This document shows positions 48,242-59,760 of a stretch of DNA of 64,000 bases, piece after piece. Source of the stretch: Gordionus sp. m RMFG-2023. Lineage: Eukaryota; Nematomorpha; Gordioida; Chordodea; Parachordodidae. Each line of letters begins with the position of its first letter. Position 1 is the first letter of the stretch. Location of the stretch: positions 23,608,869 through 23,672,868 of the forward strand of contig NC_088779.1 in assembly GCF_954871325.1 (NCBI RefSeq), given 5' to 3'. The notes beneath the pieces are model-generated. The model saw only the letters and a list, made by a program, of their open reading frames with translations, had not been told where the DNA came from and did no database searches. The position numbers and the translations under genes are program-made.

Positions 48242-48989
48242 AGCAATTGCAAATGAAAAAAATAATATTTATTAGTCCCGAAAAAAGAATACTAGATATA
48301 ACACATAAAATTTAATTTCATAAAAGGCTTAATAAATTTCTATTTTGACTTTATTTATTAAAAAAAATATTATTTTCAAAGAGGAATAATCGGGTTTATC
48401 CAAAAATAAGTTTCCTTTAGAATTAAACAAACTTTCTAAAGAAGTGCGATGTAAATGTGGCATTATATTTAATAAAAAACAATTTTAAATTTTGGGAAAT
48501 CACATATAAAAATAATGACTGAGATATAAATACATATTAAAAAGTAACTTATCATATTTAAAAAAACATTACTAGTTGCGGTTACATTAAAAAAAGGGAA
48601 CTAATTAAATTAAGAGATCAGTAACTTTTGTCACTATATTAAAATAAATAGTTTACTAGATATATTTTATTTTTCAAAAGTAACGAAATATTTTTTTTTT
48701 AAATGTAACCGTAGCAAAAATTCTTTTGAAAAAAATTGTAAGCATACGTCATCGTTAAACATTTATTATTAAATTAAAACATTTTTTTTTAAAAATTGAA
48801 AGCGTAGTAAAGTTATTGCAGTAAAAAAAAGGCACATAAGGAAGAACGTCAATTGTAATAGGTTAATCTTTTAAAAAAGAATAATTTAATAATCTATTAT
48901 AAATTTTAAAATAATTTATTTAAGAAAATTAAACATTATTCTTTTTAAATATATTAAATTTTTAAACTAGTGTTGTTAGCAATGACATA

Positions 48990-49260
48990 TAAGATTTAAG
49001 GATGCTTAGTTGGATTATTTGCTTTTAGAAGGTTGCCGTTTGGATTGAGTGTATCGGGCCTATATTTCAACGGACGATGGCGGCAGTTTTTCAGGGATTG
49101 GAGGGAGTTTTTTTTATTATATGGATGATGAACTAATAACTGTTACGCTAGAGCAGAACAATCGAAAGTTGGAGGTGGATTAATATTTGCAGCGTGTTAC
49201 TGGAGTGGTGGAGTCTTTTCAGCGTGTATGCAAAAGTGGGAATCAACTGGGAGTCCGAAA
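48990..49260 (+). mobile_element. Ty3/gypsy reverse-transcriptase fossil fragment
   Basis: A short stretch with the RRLPFGLSVSG block and an FQRTM-like motif, followed by a YMDD-like region, as in reverse transcriptases of Ty3/gypsy elements. It is a broken fragment lying upstream of an LTR of probably the same element (49438-50037). Confidence 0.7.
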
Positions 49261-49437
49261 TTTTTTTATAGTAATGAAATAAATTAAAAGGATTTTAGGT
49301 TCACGTTACTCATAGAAGAAGACGATGGAGGAATAGTAATTATGGAAATATGTTCGAATAATCGATGATCAAGCGTGTCTACTTACAACAATAACAGAGG
49401 AATTCCTGATCAAAGGGATTGGTTAAAGGGGGGGAGG

Positions 49438-50037
49438 TGTCATGATTGGGAGACTTTGATTTGTAAAATTCGATTTTTGGAAAAGTTATATTGCGTTTGA
49501 TGAGTCATTTTTATTTTTATAATTTTATGTTTTAGTTAAATTGGTGAGTCATTGTTATTTTTATAATTTTATGTTTTAGTTTAATCGCGTTAACATTTTA
49601 TTTTTAGAATTATAAAAGTTAATTATTGTGAAGTCATTATGATGGGATAATTTCTAATTTCTAAAAATGTATTTTTATCTTTTAATTTTAATTTGAGGCA
49701 TGATTAGGTCCTTTATATTTGTAAAAGAAGATATTTTTAGATTGTAAATTTTAATAATTTATTTGTGATGATTAATGCTTCCCTATAAAAGGGAAAGCAA
49801 AATTGTTAATTATCAATTCATTTTCTTTTGAATTCATTTTTTTTAAATTAATTTTTTTTAACAGTTAATTTTTTTTCGTGATTATCATTATGTTTATTAA
49901 ATTAGAAAATTATTAGAAAATTAAAATAAAACTATTCATTAATTTTTGTGTGTGGAAAATTAAAATAAAACTATTCATTAATTATTGGGGTGAAAAATTT
50001 TCGAATAAATAAATCTATTAGACGGCACAACGTGATA
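49438..50037 (+). mobile_element. Ty3/gypsy LTR with purine tract and primer site
   Basis: The LTR begins TGTCATGATT directly after a G-rich purine tract and ends near CGTGATA. TTGGTGCCGTGAC follows at once and fits a tRNA primer-binding site. A promoter-like CCTATAAAAGGG lies near 49783. Much of it (about 49517-49850) recurs at 52640-53000. A purine tract on the left and a primer site on the right means it is shared by two adjacent copies. Fossil. Confidence 0.75.
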
Positions 50038-50570
50038 GTTGGTGCCGTGACTAAACAGCAAAGGTAAAAACAATTGTTTTTTATAAATTATTTTTGTGGA
50101 GCACTGTGGTTGATAAGACCGTCAATTTGTGAAAACAAAAGACCGTCAAGAACAAGTACCGTCAAAAGAGGTGACCGTCAAGTGAAAATTTTCAAAAAGG
50201 TAGAGTACACGGAAGTGCTGCCCAAATTTTTGCCTATATAAATCTATTAGACAAAAATCCGAAAATTTACTAAATAGGTAGAGGACACGGAAGTGCTGCC
50301 CAAATTTTTGCCTATATAAATCTATTAGACAAAAATCCGAAAATTTACTAAAAAGGTAGAGTACACGGAAGTGCTGCCAAAATTTTTGCCTATATAAATC
50401 TATTAGACGAAAATCCGAAGATTTACTTAAAAAAGGTAGAGTACACGGAAGTGCTGCCCAAATTTTTGCCTATATAAATCTATTAGACGAAAATCCGAAT
50501 ATTTACTAAAAAGGTAGAGTACACGGAAGTGCTGCCCAAATTTTTGCCAAAACGTGGATACACGGAAGAG
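50038..50570 (+). repeat. Retroelement leader with GACCGTCA and 78-bp tandem repeats
   Basis: After the primer site, GACCGTCA-type words occur four times (50118-50180). A 78-bp unit containing ACACGGAAGTGCTGCC and CTATATAAATCTATTAG then repeats about four and a half times (50199-50550). The ATAAATCTATTAGACG word also occurs in the LTR end. No protein is encoded here. Confidence 0.75.
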
Positions 50571-51700
50571 TTTAAAAATTCGCGGAAAGTATTGATTTTT
50601 TTTTGGAAATTGATAAATGTATATGTGTATTATTGGAGTTTTTACCTTATTGATTTTATCTTATTGTCTGACGTTACAAGTAGTTAAGATATTTTTGGTG
50701 AAATTAATTATTAATTTTTTGTGAATATTTTATAAAATAGTGTTGCTAGATTGAGTTACTTGGGAAATAATTTAGGAAAAATTTAAATACGTAAATATTT
50801 TAATGAAGAGTTTTAAAATTACAAAGTATGTGGAGTTGCAATATAATGTACTGGGAGCGGTGGTAGCATTGGCGTATGCAGCGGGGGGGGGACAGGGGGA
50901 TAAATCCCCCCAAAGCCAAAAAATGCAGATGCCGGATATATTTTTCAAAAATATTATTGTTTATATTAATTTATATTTGTTAATATTTATTCGTATCTCA
51001 TATTAAATATATGTTTAATTACATTTATTATCACATTCATAAGTTATTTTATCAATTAATTTCGATTTCAAGTTTTCTAGCATAATATTTACTTATTATT
51101 TTCAAATTTTTAGTGGCGTAATATTTATCTACCATTTTCAAATTTCTAGTCAAATAATAATTATTTCTGAAACTTCTGGTCCAACAGGGAAAAAGAAATT
51201 TCAACCTTGTCCAACGAGATAGAGTCTCTGCCATCAAGCAGTAACAGCTTTTAAGGAGTTAGAAGAGCCAATTATTTGCTATTACTGAAATATCACAATG
51301 GCCCGAAAGAAATATTCCTCAGAAGCAAGAAAATTATTGGATTCAATGCTTATTCCAAATTTTATTTCTCATTAGAATGTATTATTTAATTATACAATTA
51401 TTTTAAGTATTACTTTTCAAAAACATGACATTGACTTGATTAAGAAGATGAGAATAGCGGAGAGCATTTGATCAGAACTCAAGGAAATTAGGGCTAATGT
51501 TGATAAAGAATTTCATATTTTATATTTTATTGTTGAGTCAAAAGCAGCTATACGTGTTTAATATTTGTCTCCCTCGACTTGTAGCAAGGCAAGCTCATCG
51601 TTAAAACATTAATATAGGATCAGTAGAAGAGTATATCTTAGATACAGATACATTTATAATATAACCCAAATAAATAAATTTTTAATTCATCATGCAGCAC
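50571..51700. other. Stretch without a recognised gene
   Basis: A frame at 50803-51006 and one at 51052-51237 (minus) match nothing known. A G-rich/C-rich inverted pair lies at 50881-50910. Confidence 0.45.
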
Positions 51701-52015
51701 TTACTAATCTGCAAATATTACTTCCACAAAAGCCTTCTCAACCTTTTTCAGATGGTGATAGAAAAAAAAATATTTGTTAGATTTTTATTATGAAGATGTT
51801 AAAGTATCTTATGATGCCTTACTAGCTGGATACTATGTTTATAAGATTAACTTTGATATAGTCCCAAAAAATATTATGGATGTTCTGCATTATTTCAAAC
51901 ACATTTTAGATTAAATTCCCAATGTATTAATTAAAAGGGTTTATAAACTCTTCCCATTAGTAAACTAATGAGAGAACATTCTCTTTTTTAAGAAGAATAA
52001 CAGAGGCCTGCAGAA
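51700..52015 (+). pseudogene. Degraded hAT transposase C-terminal remnant
   Basis: Frames broken by several stops contain LQILLPQKPSQPF, then IPNVLIKRVYKLFPLV and an ERTFSFLRRI-like stretch. The last two resemble the PN..L, PV..A and ERSFS..K blocks of hAT (Tip100-like) transposases. The evidence is weak because the frame is broken. Confidence 0.45.
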
Positions 52016-52018
52016 GTT

Positions 52019-52185
52019 TGCAGGGCACGGCCCGAATTTTTTTAAAGATTTTTTACGGCCCCAGTCTTGGCTTTTTAAAAAAAATTTTTTAGGACCGGCT
52101 CGGCTTTTTTTAAAATATTTACAGGCCCCGGCCCGGCTTTTTTTAAAATAAAATTTTCAGGCCCGGCCCGGATTTTTTAAAAATA
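52019..52185. repeat. GGCCCGGCCCGG minisatellite
   Basis: About four units of 40 bp, each with a GGCCCGGC-type core followed by a T/A run. The core words are locally very GC-rich in an AT-rich setting and recur singly at 1.6, 8.9, 17.9 and 26.5 kb. Confidence 0.7.
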
Positions 52186-52639
52186 AATTATATTTTGTCA
52201 CAATGTGAGATTTGACATTGGAACTCAGAACCTAAAAATAAAAATAGAAAACAAATATATATATATATATAAAAAAGAAATTAATAATAATTAGGAATCA
52301 CGAAATCACGAAATCAATTTAATTCTTTATTCAAAATTATAACATTATCAAATTAACAAAATTATAAAGGTAAAAATAATAAAAAAAGGAAAATAAAAAT
52401 AAAATAAAATATAAAAAAGTTAATAATTATCAAAGATCTTTTTGTATGGTAAAATTGGCCTTTTTATACTCTTTTCAATCTTCTTTATAACTAATATTCA
52501 TAACTATTCAAATATAATATCTTTATCACACGTTATAATAATAAATCCAAAAGAATTCTTTATGCAAATTAAATATACAAATCTACTATTTACAACAAAA
52601 TCCAATAGAGTTCCTTATGCAAATTACATCTAACATTTA

Positions 52640-53010
52640 CAACTTTTTTATAATTTTATGTTTTAGTTAAATTAGTGAGTCATTGTTATTTTTATAATTT
52701 TATGTTTTAGTTTAATCGCGTTAACATTTTATTTTTAGAATTATAAAAGTTAATTATTGTACATTATGAGGGGATAATTTATAATTTCTAAAAATGTATT
52801 TTTATCTTTTAATTTTAATTTGAGGCATGATTAGGTGCTTTATATTTGTAAAAGAAGATATTTTTAGATTGTAAATTTTAATAATTTATTTGTGATGATT
52901 AATGCTTCCCTATAAAAGGGAAAGCAAAATTGTTAATTATCAATTCATTTCTTTTGAATTCATTTTTTTTTAAATTCATTTTTTTTTTGAATTCATTTTT
53001 TTAAATGATA
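52640..53010 (+). mobile_element. Second, shorter copy of the Ty3/gypsy LTR
   Basis: Matches about 49517-49850 at over 95 percent by eye, including the CCTATAAAAGGG word. The 5' part is missing. With 49438-50037 it brackets leader sequence and unrelated DNA. Fossil. Confidence 0.7.
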
Positions 53011-54690
53011 TTTTTTTATTTGTCATTTATAATTAAGATGAAATAATCAAAACAAAACAAATGATCAACTATGAAGAGAATCACACGTTACACCGGTATT
53101 ATTATTGTTGTTTTTTTTTATTTGTTTTGTTTGGTTTTTTTAATATATTTTTTTGAAATATACGGAAAAAAAAATAAGCATTTATTATTAATATTTTCTT
53201 TTTACTCATATAACAACCAATATCATTACTTATCTCCGGAATAGTCACAATTTAAAAAAAAAAATATCATTTCATCAATTTTATTCACACTTACAACATT
53301 AATATCAGGTAGAAAACCCACATAATAGGCATAATTAGGTGGGGTCTATGCAATCCCAAGCTACACCACTATAAATGCTGAATAATCAGATATACACTTT
53401 TCCTACAAATATTAAGCTAAAATTTATACAAAAAAAATAGGTAATAATATTTTTTTATACAACTAGAGTATGTATAGCCCCTCACCCCTCCATGCTATAA
53501 AGGATTAAGTATTTATTTCCTGTATTTATCATTTTAAATTATTTTATGAAAGGTAAAGAATAATTTTCTTGTCAGTTAGAACAATATAATATTAAATATT
53601 AGAAGGTTTGACTATTGGTCATAGTTATTAAATACAAATATCAGTATTTATCCATGTATAATAAATAAAATTTGAACAAAAAAGATTAATGCCTTAAAAG
53701 TTGTAGTTGTAGGAGGCTTATAATTTAAGAAACCAGATAAATATAAAAAAATGTTTTTAATTCTTATTTATTAAAAAAAATATGAGTCTGAGATTAGGAC
53801 AAGGCAATTAAAATTTTATAAATTAATATTTTTTGATTAAATATTAGGGTGTTTTAAAAAAAATTGGGTTCAAATTATTTTTTAATTTGCAGATTATAAA
53901 ACTAAAAATAAATTTTATGTCAAAATACATTAAAAAATTGTACCATATAAAACTTGTGAGTATATTTTTAGGAGTCTTTATTTATATTTTTCATATTAAA
54001 TATGGTTACAATTAATGGGCATAATCAAAAAAGTATTTATTCATATAGCTTTGATAAACCCATATACATATCAAAGTATTTATATTCATATATAAACTAT
54101 TTATAAACCCATATTCATATTTTTTAATGAGCAGTTTGTAAATTTGAATTGCTAGCTATAAGGGTCCCTTAGGATTGTGTTGTGTATATTAAGCTTTGGT
54201 TATTAAGTAGGTCTTCTTGAATGTCATTGTAACCTTTAAAAAAGGTGTATCTTTACGTTATATTAGTTATTTCCTAATTCTTACAAGATTCCTAAATTTA
54301 TGTCATCGTTATATTTTCAGAATTCAGCTAAAAAAATTTTTAATGATATTGATATTTGAAAATATGGCTATAAGTTCATCTTATATTCCTCTTCATTATT
54401 ACTCCTTAAGACTTCAATAAAAATACTTATAGGGATCTACAGTAATATTTAGATTATTAATATAAAATATTACCTTAATAGCTCAAGTAAATAAAAATTA
54501 TATTTAATAAAAATTGGAAGAATTAAAAACAAAAAACATCCTTTAATATTTTAAATATACGAAGTGTATTAAAAAATTAAAATATAGCAGGTGTGATATT
54601 TAATTTATTCACTAAAAAAATATAGCAGGTGTTATGTTTAGTTTTTTCACTAAATATCACAGGTGTTATATGCAGTCACGGCCTAATGCA
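53011..54690. other. AT-rich intergenic stretch
   Basis: No gene. Words around ATATAGCAGGTGTTAT recur three times at 54580-54670. Confidence 0.5.
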
Positions 54691-54728
54691 TTCGCTCTAA
54701 TGCATTTGCGCTAATATATTCGCTATAA
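54684..54728. repeat. 14-bp minisatellite, left piece
   Basis: Three units of the type CTAATGCATTCGCT abut the left end of the Harbinger element. They continue in register beyond its right end (60140-60545) once the TAA duplication is counted once. Confidence 0.85.
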
Positions 54729-54861
54729 CCCTGAATTCATAGTGAGAGCGATTGCGATCGCGATTTAAGCCGCGATTTCGCAGCGACTGATCAGCTGGAT
54801 CGATCGCAGCGATTTACATTCATAGTGCTAAGCGATTATATTAATTCACAAAATGAGAGCC

Positions 54862-55273
54862 TGACATATGGAATATAATTTAAAAAATATCAAAAAAACT
54901 TTGAGCCGGTGGTAAATATTATTTTATTTTAATCATATTTATTTACAGATATAACTTACATTAAAGAAATTAAGCTTAAAATCAGCCATCACCCACCTTT
55001 AAAGTAATTAAATTATACTGTAGTTCTCGGGTATAGGCTTTTTCTTTGTCCCACTCCTTCTAAATTAAAGCCTATAGAGGTTTAAGCAACATTTTTCGAA
55101 ATGTTGTGCCTACAAGTACGTGCGGCTTGCCCACAAACGTGTAGAGGGCTCCTCATATTTTTATTTTTATACCCAAATTTAATTGTTCCAATTAGATGGA
55201 AATGAGGAAAACCTGACGTAGCTCTGTTGAATCTTCAACGTTAGAGGGCAAAAGCGCTATATATCACGTACGT
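54862..55273. mobile_element. 412-bp insertion containing the 367-bp repeat, copy 2
   Basis: The 11-bp word AAATGAGAGCC occurs at 54851-54861 and again at 55274-55284, which looks like a target duplication around the insertion. Positions 54906-55272 match the repeat at 43275-45275. The insertion lies directly at the start codon of the Harbinger transposase: the ATG is inside the duplicated word. An 11-bp duplication suits a SINE/LINE-type insertion, but no poly-A tail or Pol III box is evident. Confidence 0.65.
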
Positions 55274-55274
55274 A

Positions 55275-56101
55275 AATGAGAGCCGCCATATTATTTCTCT
55301 TATACAAAATAATATTGAAGAGGAGGAGATTAAACAATCTTAATATTAATAAAAGAAAAGCGGGCGAATTTTACATTCTCTTTCCTAAACTCTTAAAAAA
55401 TGAGGTTAAATTTTTCAATTATATGAGGATGACCAAAGTAATTTTATTCTATTTTATCTATAAATCATTTTAATTATGGAAACCTTTTATTACATACTTG
55501 AGCATGTAAAACCAATATTGCTTACAACATCCACAAATTTTATAAAATATCCAATAAGTGTTGAAGAAAAGCTAATGGTTTGTTTAAGGTAAAAATAAAG
55601 CAATTTATTATTTAAATATATTTTTTATTTAGATATTTAGCTACAGGCTGTAGATATCCTACCTTAGCTTATTCCTTCAAAATGGGAATATCTACAATCC
55701 AAAAAATTGTTAGGACCACTTGCAAAGTTATATGGCAAACTTATATAATATATTAAAGCAATTATTTAGGCATTATTAATGGCCAATATTTTAATAATTA
55801 GGAATTTAAAATTTTATTAGTATTTTTTATATTTATATGTTAAAATTTGTTTCCATTATTATTTCAAGGTATCCTTACCCCTCAACAAGAAGCCTATAAT
55901 TATCGGATATCACGTGCACGGATACAAGTGGAGTGTGCATTTGGTATCTTAAGAGCTAAATGGATGATCTTTGATCGTCCTATGGATACAAAATTACAGC
56001 TAACAGAAAATATAATACAAACATGTACTTTACTCCATAACATTATAATTGATAAGGAAAAATATATTCCTATCAATCCTAAAAAAAATTATTCCCTTTA
56101 A
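55275..56101 (+). pseudogene. PIF/Harbinger transposase, catalytic core deleted
   Basis: The N-terminal part (55275-55473) has RKAGEFYILFPKLL and YMRMTK. Next comes METFYYILEHVKPILL with PISVEEKLMVCLR (to 55588), a 44-bp intron (55589-55632), then YLATGCRYPTLAYSFKMG and STIQKIVRTTCKVIW, the helix-turn-helix region. The C-terminal part (55847-56101) has YNYRISRARIQVECAFGIL, the block with the last catalytic Glu of DDE_4, and LLHNIIID. The stretch with the first two catalytic Asp residues is missing between about 55750 and 55850, and frame breaks occur near 55473. It cannot be active. Confidence 0.85.
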
Positions 56102-56298
56102 TTCACTTATTTAATCAACAATCTATTAAATCAGCAACAAATATTGCAAAGTTTAATAGAAATTTATTATGTTTATATTTATATAAAAATTCCATATTAT
56201 AGATGTTTATAAATTTAATCAAATCTTATTTTGTATTTTATATAAATATCTTGTTTTGTATTTTATATATATTATAATAAAAATAAATGTTTAATTAT

Positions 56299-56827
56299 TA
56301 TCCTTCCATTAAAGAAATTTTTTATAAATATAATATTGCAATACCTTCATCAGCTCCAATTGAAAGGTTATTTAGTTTTGGCACAATGTTAAGTATGCCA
56401 AAATGGCAAAGGTCTAATTATAAATATTTTAAAAATTTGATTATCTTATAAAATAATGAATTTATTTTAAATACTTTTGCAAATTAATATTTCAATTCCA
56501 ATACTAGTCTCCCTTCCCTATCTATGCTAAGAATGGACTAATACTAATATTAAAATGCCTGATTATTATAATCAACTCATCATTAAATATTTTATTGATT
56601 CTTGTAAATATTCATTCTTATTATGGTAATGTTATGTTCTTCACAAATAAATAATAAAAACTGTATTTTACAAACTATTCTAACTTAATTGGTAATGATA
56701 ATTTAAAAGTATCTTATATTTAAGATACTCTAAATAGGCAAAAGATACAAGTATCTGTATCTAAGATTCATTTTTTCACAAAGAATCTGTATCTAGATTC
56801 TTTTTCCAGAGGACCTGCCCAACTCTG
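56299..56827 (+). pseudogene. hAT transposase end fragment with right terminus
   Basis: 56299-56488 encodes IAIPSSAPIERLFSFGTML and a downstream YFKNLIIL, the hAT dimerisation block. ATCTGTATCTAGATTC-like repeats (56730-56800) follow, then a terminus CCCAACTCTG at 56818-56827. No left end is present, so this is a 5'-truncated copy inside Harbinger. Confidence 0.6.
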
Positions 56828-56949
56828 TTCAATAGTATATAATTTTATTTCAAATAATATGAATGTATACAAAATATCTATTTAAAATAATATAAATATA
56901 CACAAAATATCTATTTCATAATAAAAATATATACAAAATAATTTTATTT

Positions 56950-58200
56950 AATTAAAGTTGCGTATGAGATCATACATTTGATCAGAAAGATCTTTCTTCT
57001 CTTGAATACTGCATCCGTCTAATTTATCTCTCAATTACATGACATATCGCATATTCATTATATCTATTTTTATTCATCTCTAATTCCAATTTCGTTTTTT
57101 CATGTTCTAATTTTAGTAAAGTTTTTATTTCATCTATTTTAAAATTTTCTATAAAGTAAATAATAAATATAAATTACCTATATCATTATTCCTTCTCTTA
57201 GGATATTTACAAGATGAAATAATAGATTCTTAAATATAAATAATGTATATTTTTAAAATTTATAATTACCACACTCATTACTAAGCTGTAATGGAGGTCC
57301 TTTAGGAATAATAGTATCTATTATAAGATCACTATCAATACAATCAACCAGAGTTGTACATTTGCTCAATAAAAAGATCTAGATCCTCGAAGATCGTAAA
57401 ATTTGAAGATCTTTTATTTTTTAAAAATTTTGTGTAACGATCTTCAAAGATCTTCATGATATTTATTTTTTTACCCCTTTATTAAAAGCCCAGATGTTTT
57501 TCAATTTTATTAATATAATATTTCTTTTATGTTTTATACCTCTCCTCCTGCCTTGATGAAAATTGAAAAACATCTGGGCTTTTAATAAAGGGGTAAAAAA
57601 ATAAATATCATGAAGATCTTTGAGGATCGTTGATCGCAGCGATCTTCAAAGATCTATCGTTACACAAAATTTTTAAAAAATAAAAGATCTTCAAATTTTA
57701 CGATCTTCAAAGATCTTGCTCAAATTTTTGAGCTCGATCTCTCTCAAAAATCTTCAAAGAAGATCTTTTGTACAACTCTGCAATCAATTTAATAAAAAAT
57801 ATATTACCAATTCAAATGTTATATTTTACATTCATTTGTCTCCCCAATAATTTCATTAAAGATATTATTTACATCTTTTGGAATAGATCCTTCCCCCATA
57901 TCTAAAGAGGATAACTGTAACCTTGGTGTTACCGTTTCTACCAGGAATAACATATCCTGGTAGTATGGCCATGAAATATGATGGTCTGCCTGTGACCCAC
58001 TCTTAAGTTTGGTCATTTTTAGTCTTTCTCTCATGAAGCAATTCTCTCAAATTTTTCCATAGAGTTCTAAGAGAGGGTCCTAAAATGGTATATAAATATA
58101 AGATATATACTCAATTTTTACCAGGCATACCATACTCCTGAGCTAATACACTCCATATTTTATTTTTATATATTATATTTTTGTATAAATTATTTAGCTT
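56950..58200 (-). pseudogene. Harbinger second protein (MADF/Myb-like), interrupted by a MITE
   Basis: On the minus strand, 58200-58030 resembles the MADF domain (IWSVLAQEYG, LWKNLRE). 58034-57819 continues with KLKSGSQADHHISWPYYQDM and FLVETVTPRLQ, the typical end of MADF and the following linker. After the MITE, 57160-56960 encodes a charged coiled coil (KIDEIKTLLKLEHEKTKLEL) and an IQEKKDL-like tail across stops. In PIF/Harbinger elements this DNA-binding partner brings the transposase to the ends. The MITE at 57349-57780 and several stops make it inactive. Confidence 0.7.
57349..57780. mobile_element. hAT foldback MITE
   Basis: Ends are CAGAGTTGTACA and TGTACAACTCTG. Flanking 8-mers CAATCAAC and CAATCAAT match at 7 of 8. 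Almost the whole element is self-complementary: the arms (57420-57515 and about 57560-57680) share CATCTGGGCTTTTAATAAAG, AAGATCTTC and TGTGTAACGATC words around a short centre (57516-57556). GATCTTC words repeat many times near the ends. It could form a long hairpin. Confidence 0.88.
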
Positions 58201-58214
58201 ATTATACAAGCAAT

Positions 58215-59760
58215 CAGTGTTGTTAAACGCTACTTTTAAAAATAGCGCGCTATCGCTATCGCTATTTTATAAAAAAAGTAGCGCGCTATCGCTACCGCTA
58301 TCGTTTTCAAATGAGTAGCGCGCTATTAGCTACTTTTTACGCTACTTTGATTTTTTTTTAAATATTTTTTTTTACGTAACTTTATTTCCACAAATAAAAT
58401 ATTGATATAAAAACATGACTATAATTTGTTACATATATATATAAATAATTTATTTATTATTGCACTTTAATAATAATAACATTTCGGTACTGTCATCCCC
58501 AAGTCTAGAGCGACGATCAGAAAGTATAAGCTTTGCCATACTAAATAATCGTTCAGCTTGAGGGCAACGCAGTATTAAATTTAATAAACAAACTTTTTAT
58601 ATGAAAAAAATCATCAAAAATATTTAAATTAGTATTTTTAGATTTTAAAAAAGCATCTAAAGGTTTAATAATATTATTATTATTTATTTCAAAAAAATCG
58701 TCTATGGAAGGCTATGGTTTCGATCTTGCTATAGTATCGTGGTATAGGCATGCCATTTTTTAACGTTACCATCAGCCTATCAAGTTGCCCTTTAGATTCA
58801 GTCAAATTAATGTATGGCCACTTTAACTTGAAACTAGGATGAACGATAGCAGCTATTACATTATCATCATCATACAGATCTGGAAATCTAATTTATATAA
58901 AGCGATTGTAATTATTATATTTTGAGATATTCTTCAATCTCTTTATAATTTGAAGTGTGCACAGTCTAAAAATATAAAATACTTAGAATAAAAATTATGT
59001 AGGAGATAAGTACATAAAAATGATTGAAATAACTATTTTAAAATGTTTTAAATAATTTAGATAAAATTTTTGAATATATAAAAAAAAGATTGGTTTTTGA
59101 TTTTAATTTATTTTAAAAATTAAAGATTTGCCTGCACATTGATATTAAATTTGTTTAATATATTATCTTTAAATGTTTTTTCAAATTAAAGCTGCTCGTA
59201 TGATTTGAAGAGATAATTTTGCGGCACATCTTGCACCGAAACCGATATCCAGTATTAATTTTTTCTATAAGGTTAAAGTATTTCTTGAATTTTGGGAAAG
59301 GATCATCTATATTTTGCTCATTTTCCAAAGAAATTTCAATATCTTCGACAATCTCACACATAACAAGATTTATAATGCTTAATATAAAATGTAAGATGAA
59401 ATATAAAATAAGATAAAAGCAAGGACATACCAATAACGGAATTTCAAAAATATATAATTTAATGAATGCGCGATTTAACAACTGTTTATATCTAATATAT
59501 AACAATAATGTATATTTTTAAATAAATTTAAATTTCAAAATTAAATTAAATAAAAGGATTATAATTTTAGATTTTATAAAAAATATATTTTAATAACTTT
59601 TAGATGTATTTATTATGTAAAATTGAAAGTAGCGAAGTAGCGCGCTACTTCGCTACTTTCTAAATTAGTAGCGAGCTACCGATATCGCTATTTTTTTTTA
59701 AAAGTAACGCGCTATAGCTACCGCTACTGAAAAAAGTAGCGCGCTATTTTAACAACACTG
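58215..59760 (-). mobile_element. hAT family 1, internally deleted copy
   Basis: Ends CAGTGTTGTTAAACGCTA and ...TTTTAACAACACTG are flanked by the exact 8-bp duplication CAAGCAAT (58207-58214 and 59761-59768). The same GTAGCGCGCTA subterminal palindromes occur as in 2382-4283, here in greater number at both ends. The coding part keeps the BED finger and the C-terminal region but lacks the middle. Confidence 0.93.
58480..59505 (-). pseudogene. hAT transposase with deleted middle
   Basis: The minus strand begins with a BED-type finger (59360-59160; FRCKMCRK, SSFNLKKHLK). Next come PSFKLKWPYINLTESKGQLD (about 58850-58790) and, at about 58560-58490, the remnant of the C-terminal dimerisation block; this DNA is nearly identical to 2640-2690. 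The segment with the TADSWT and TDNGSN blocks seen in the 2.4-kb copy is absent, so the catalytic core is lost. It may still move if a complete relative supplies transposase. Confidence 0.75.

Noticed and set aside
48390-48470. hAT dimerisation remnant on the minus strand
   Set aside because: A faint TSLESLFNSKG stretch can be read, but it is too short and lacks the ER.FS motif.
50199-50550. 78-bp repeats as a CRISPR array
   Set aside because: The units are contiguous without unique spacers, follow a retroelement primer site and lie in an animal genome.
55275-56101. Harbinger transposase as a domesticated host gene (HARBI1-like)
   Set aside because: The catalytic centre is missing, frames are broken, and it sits between clear terminal repeats.
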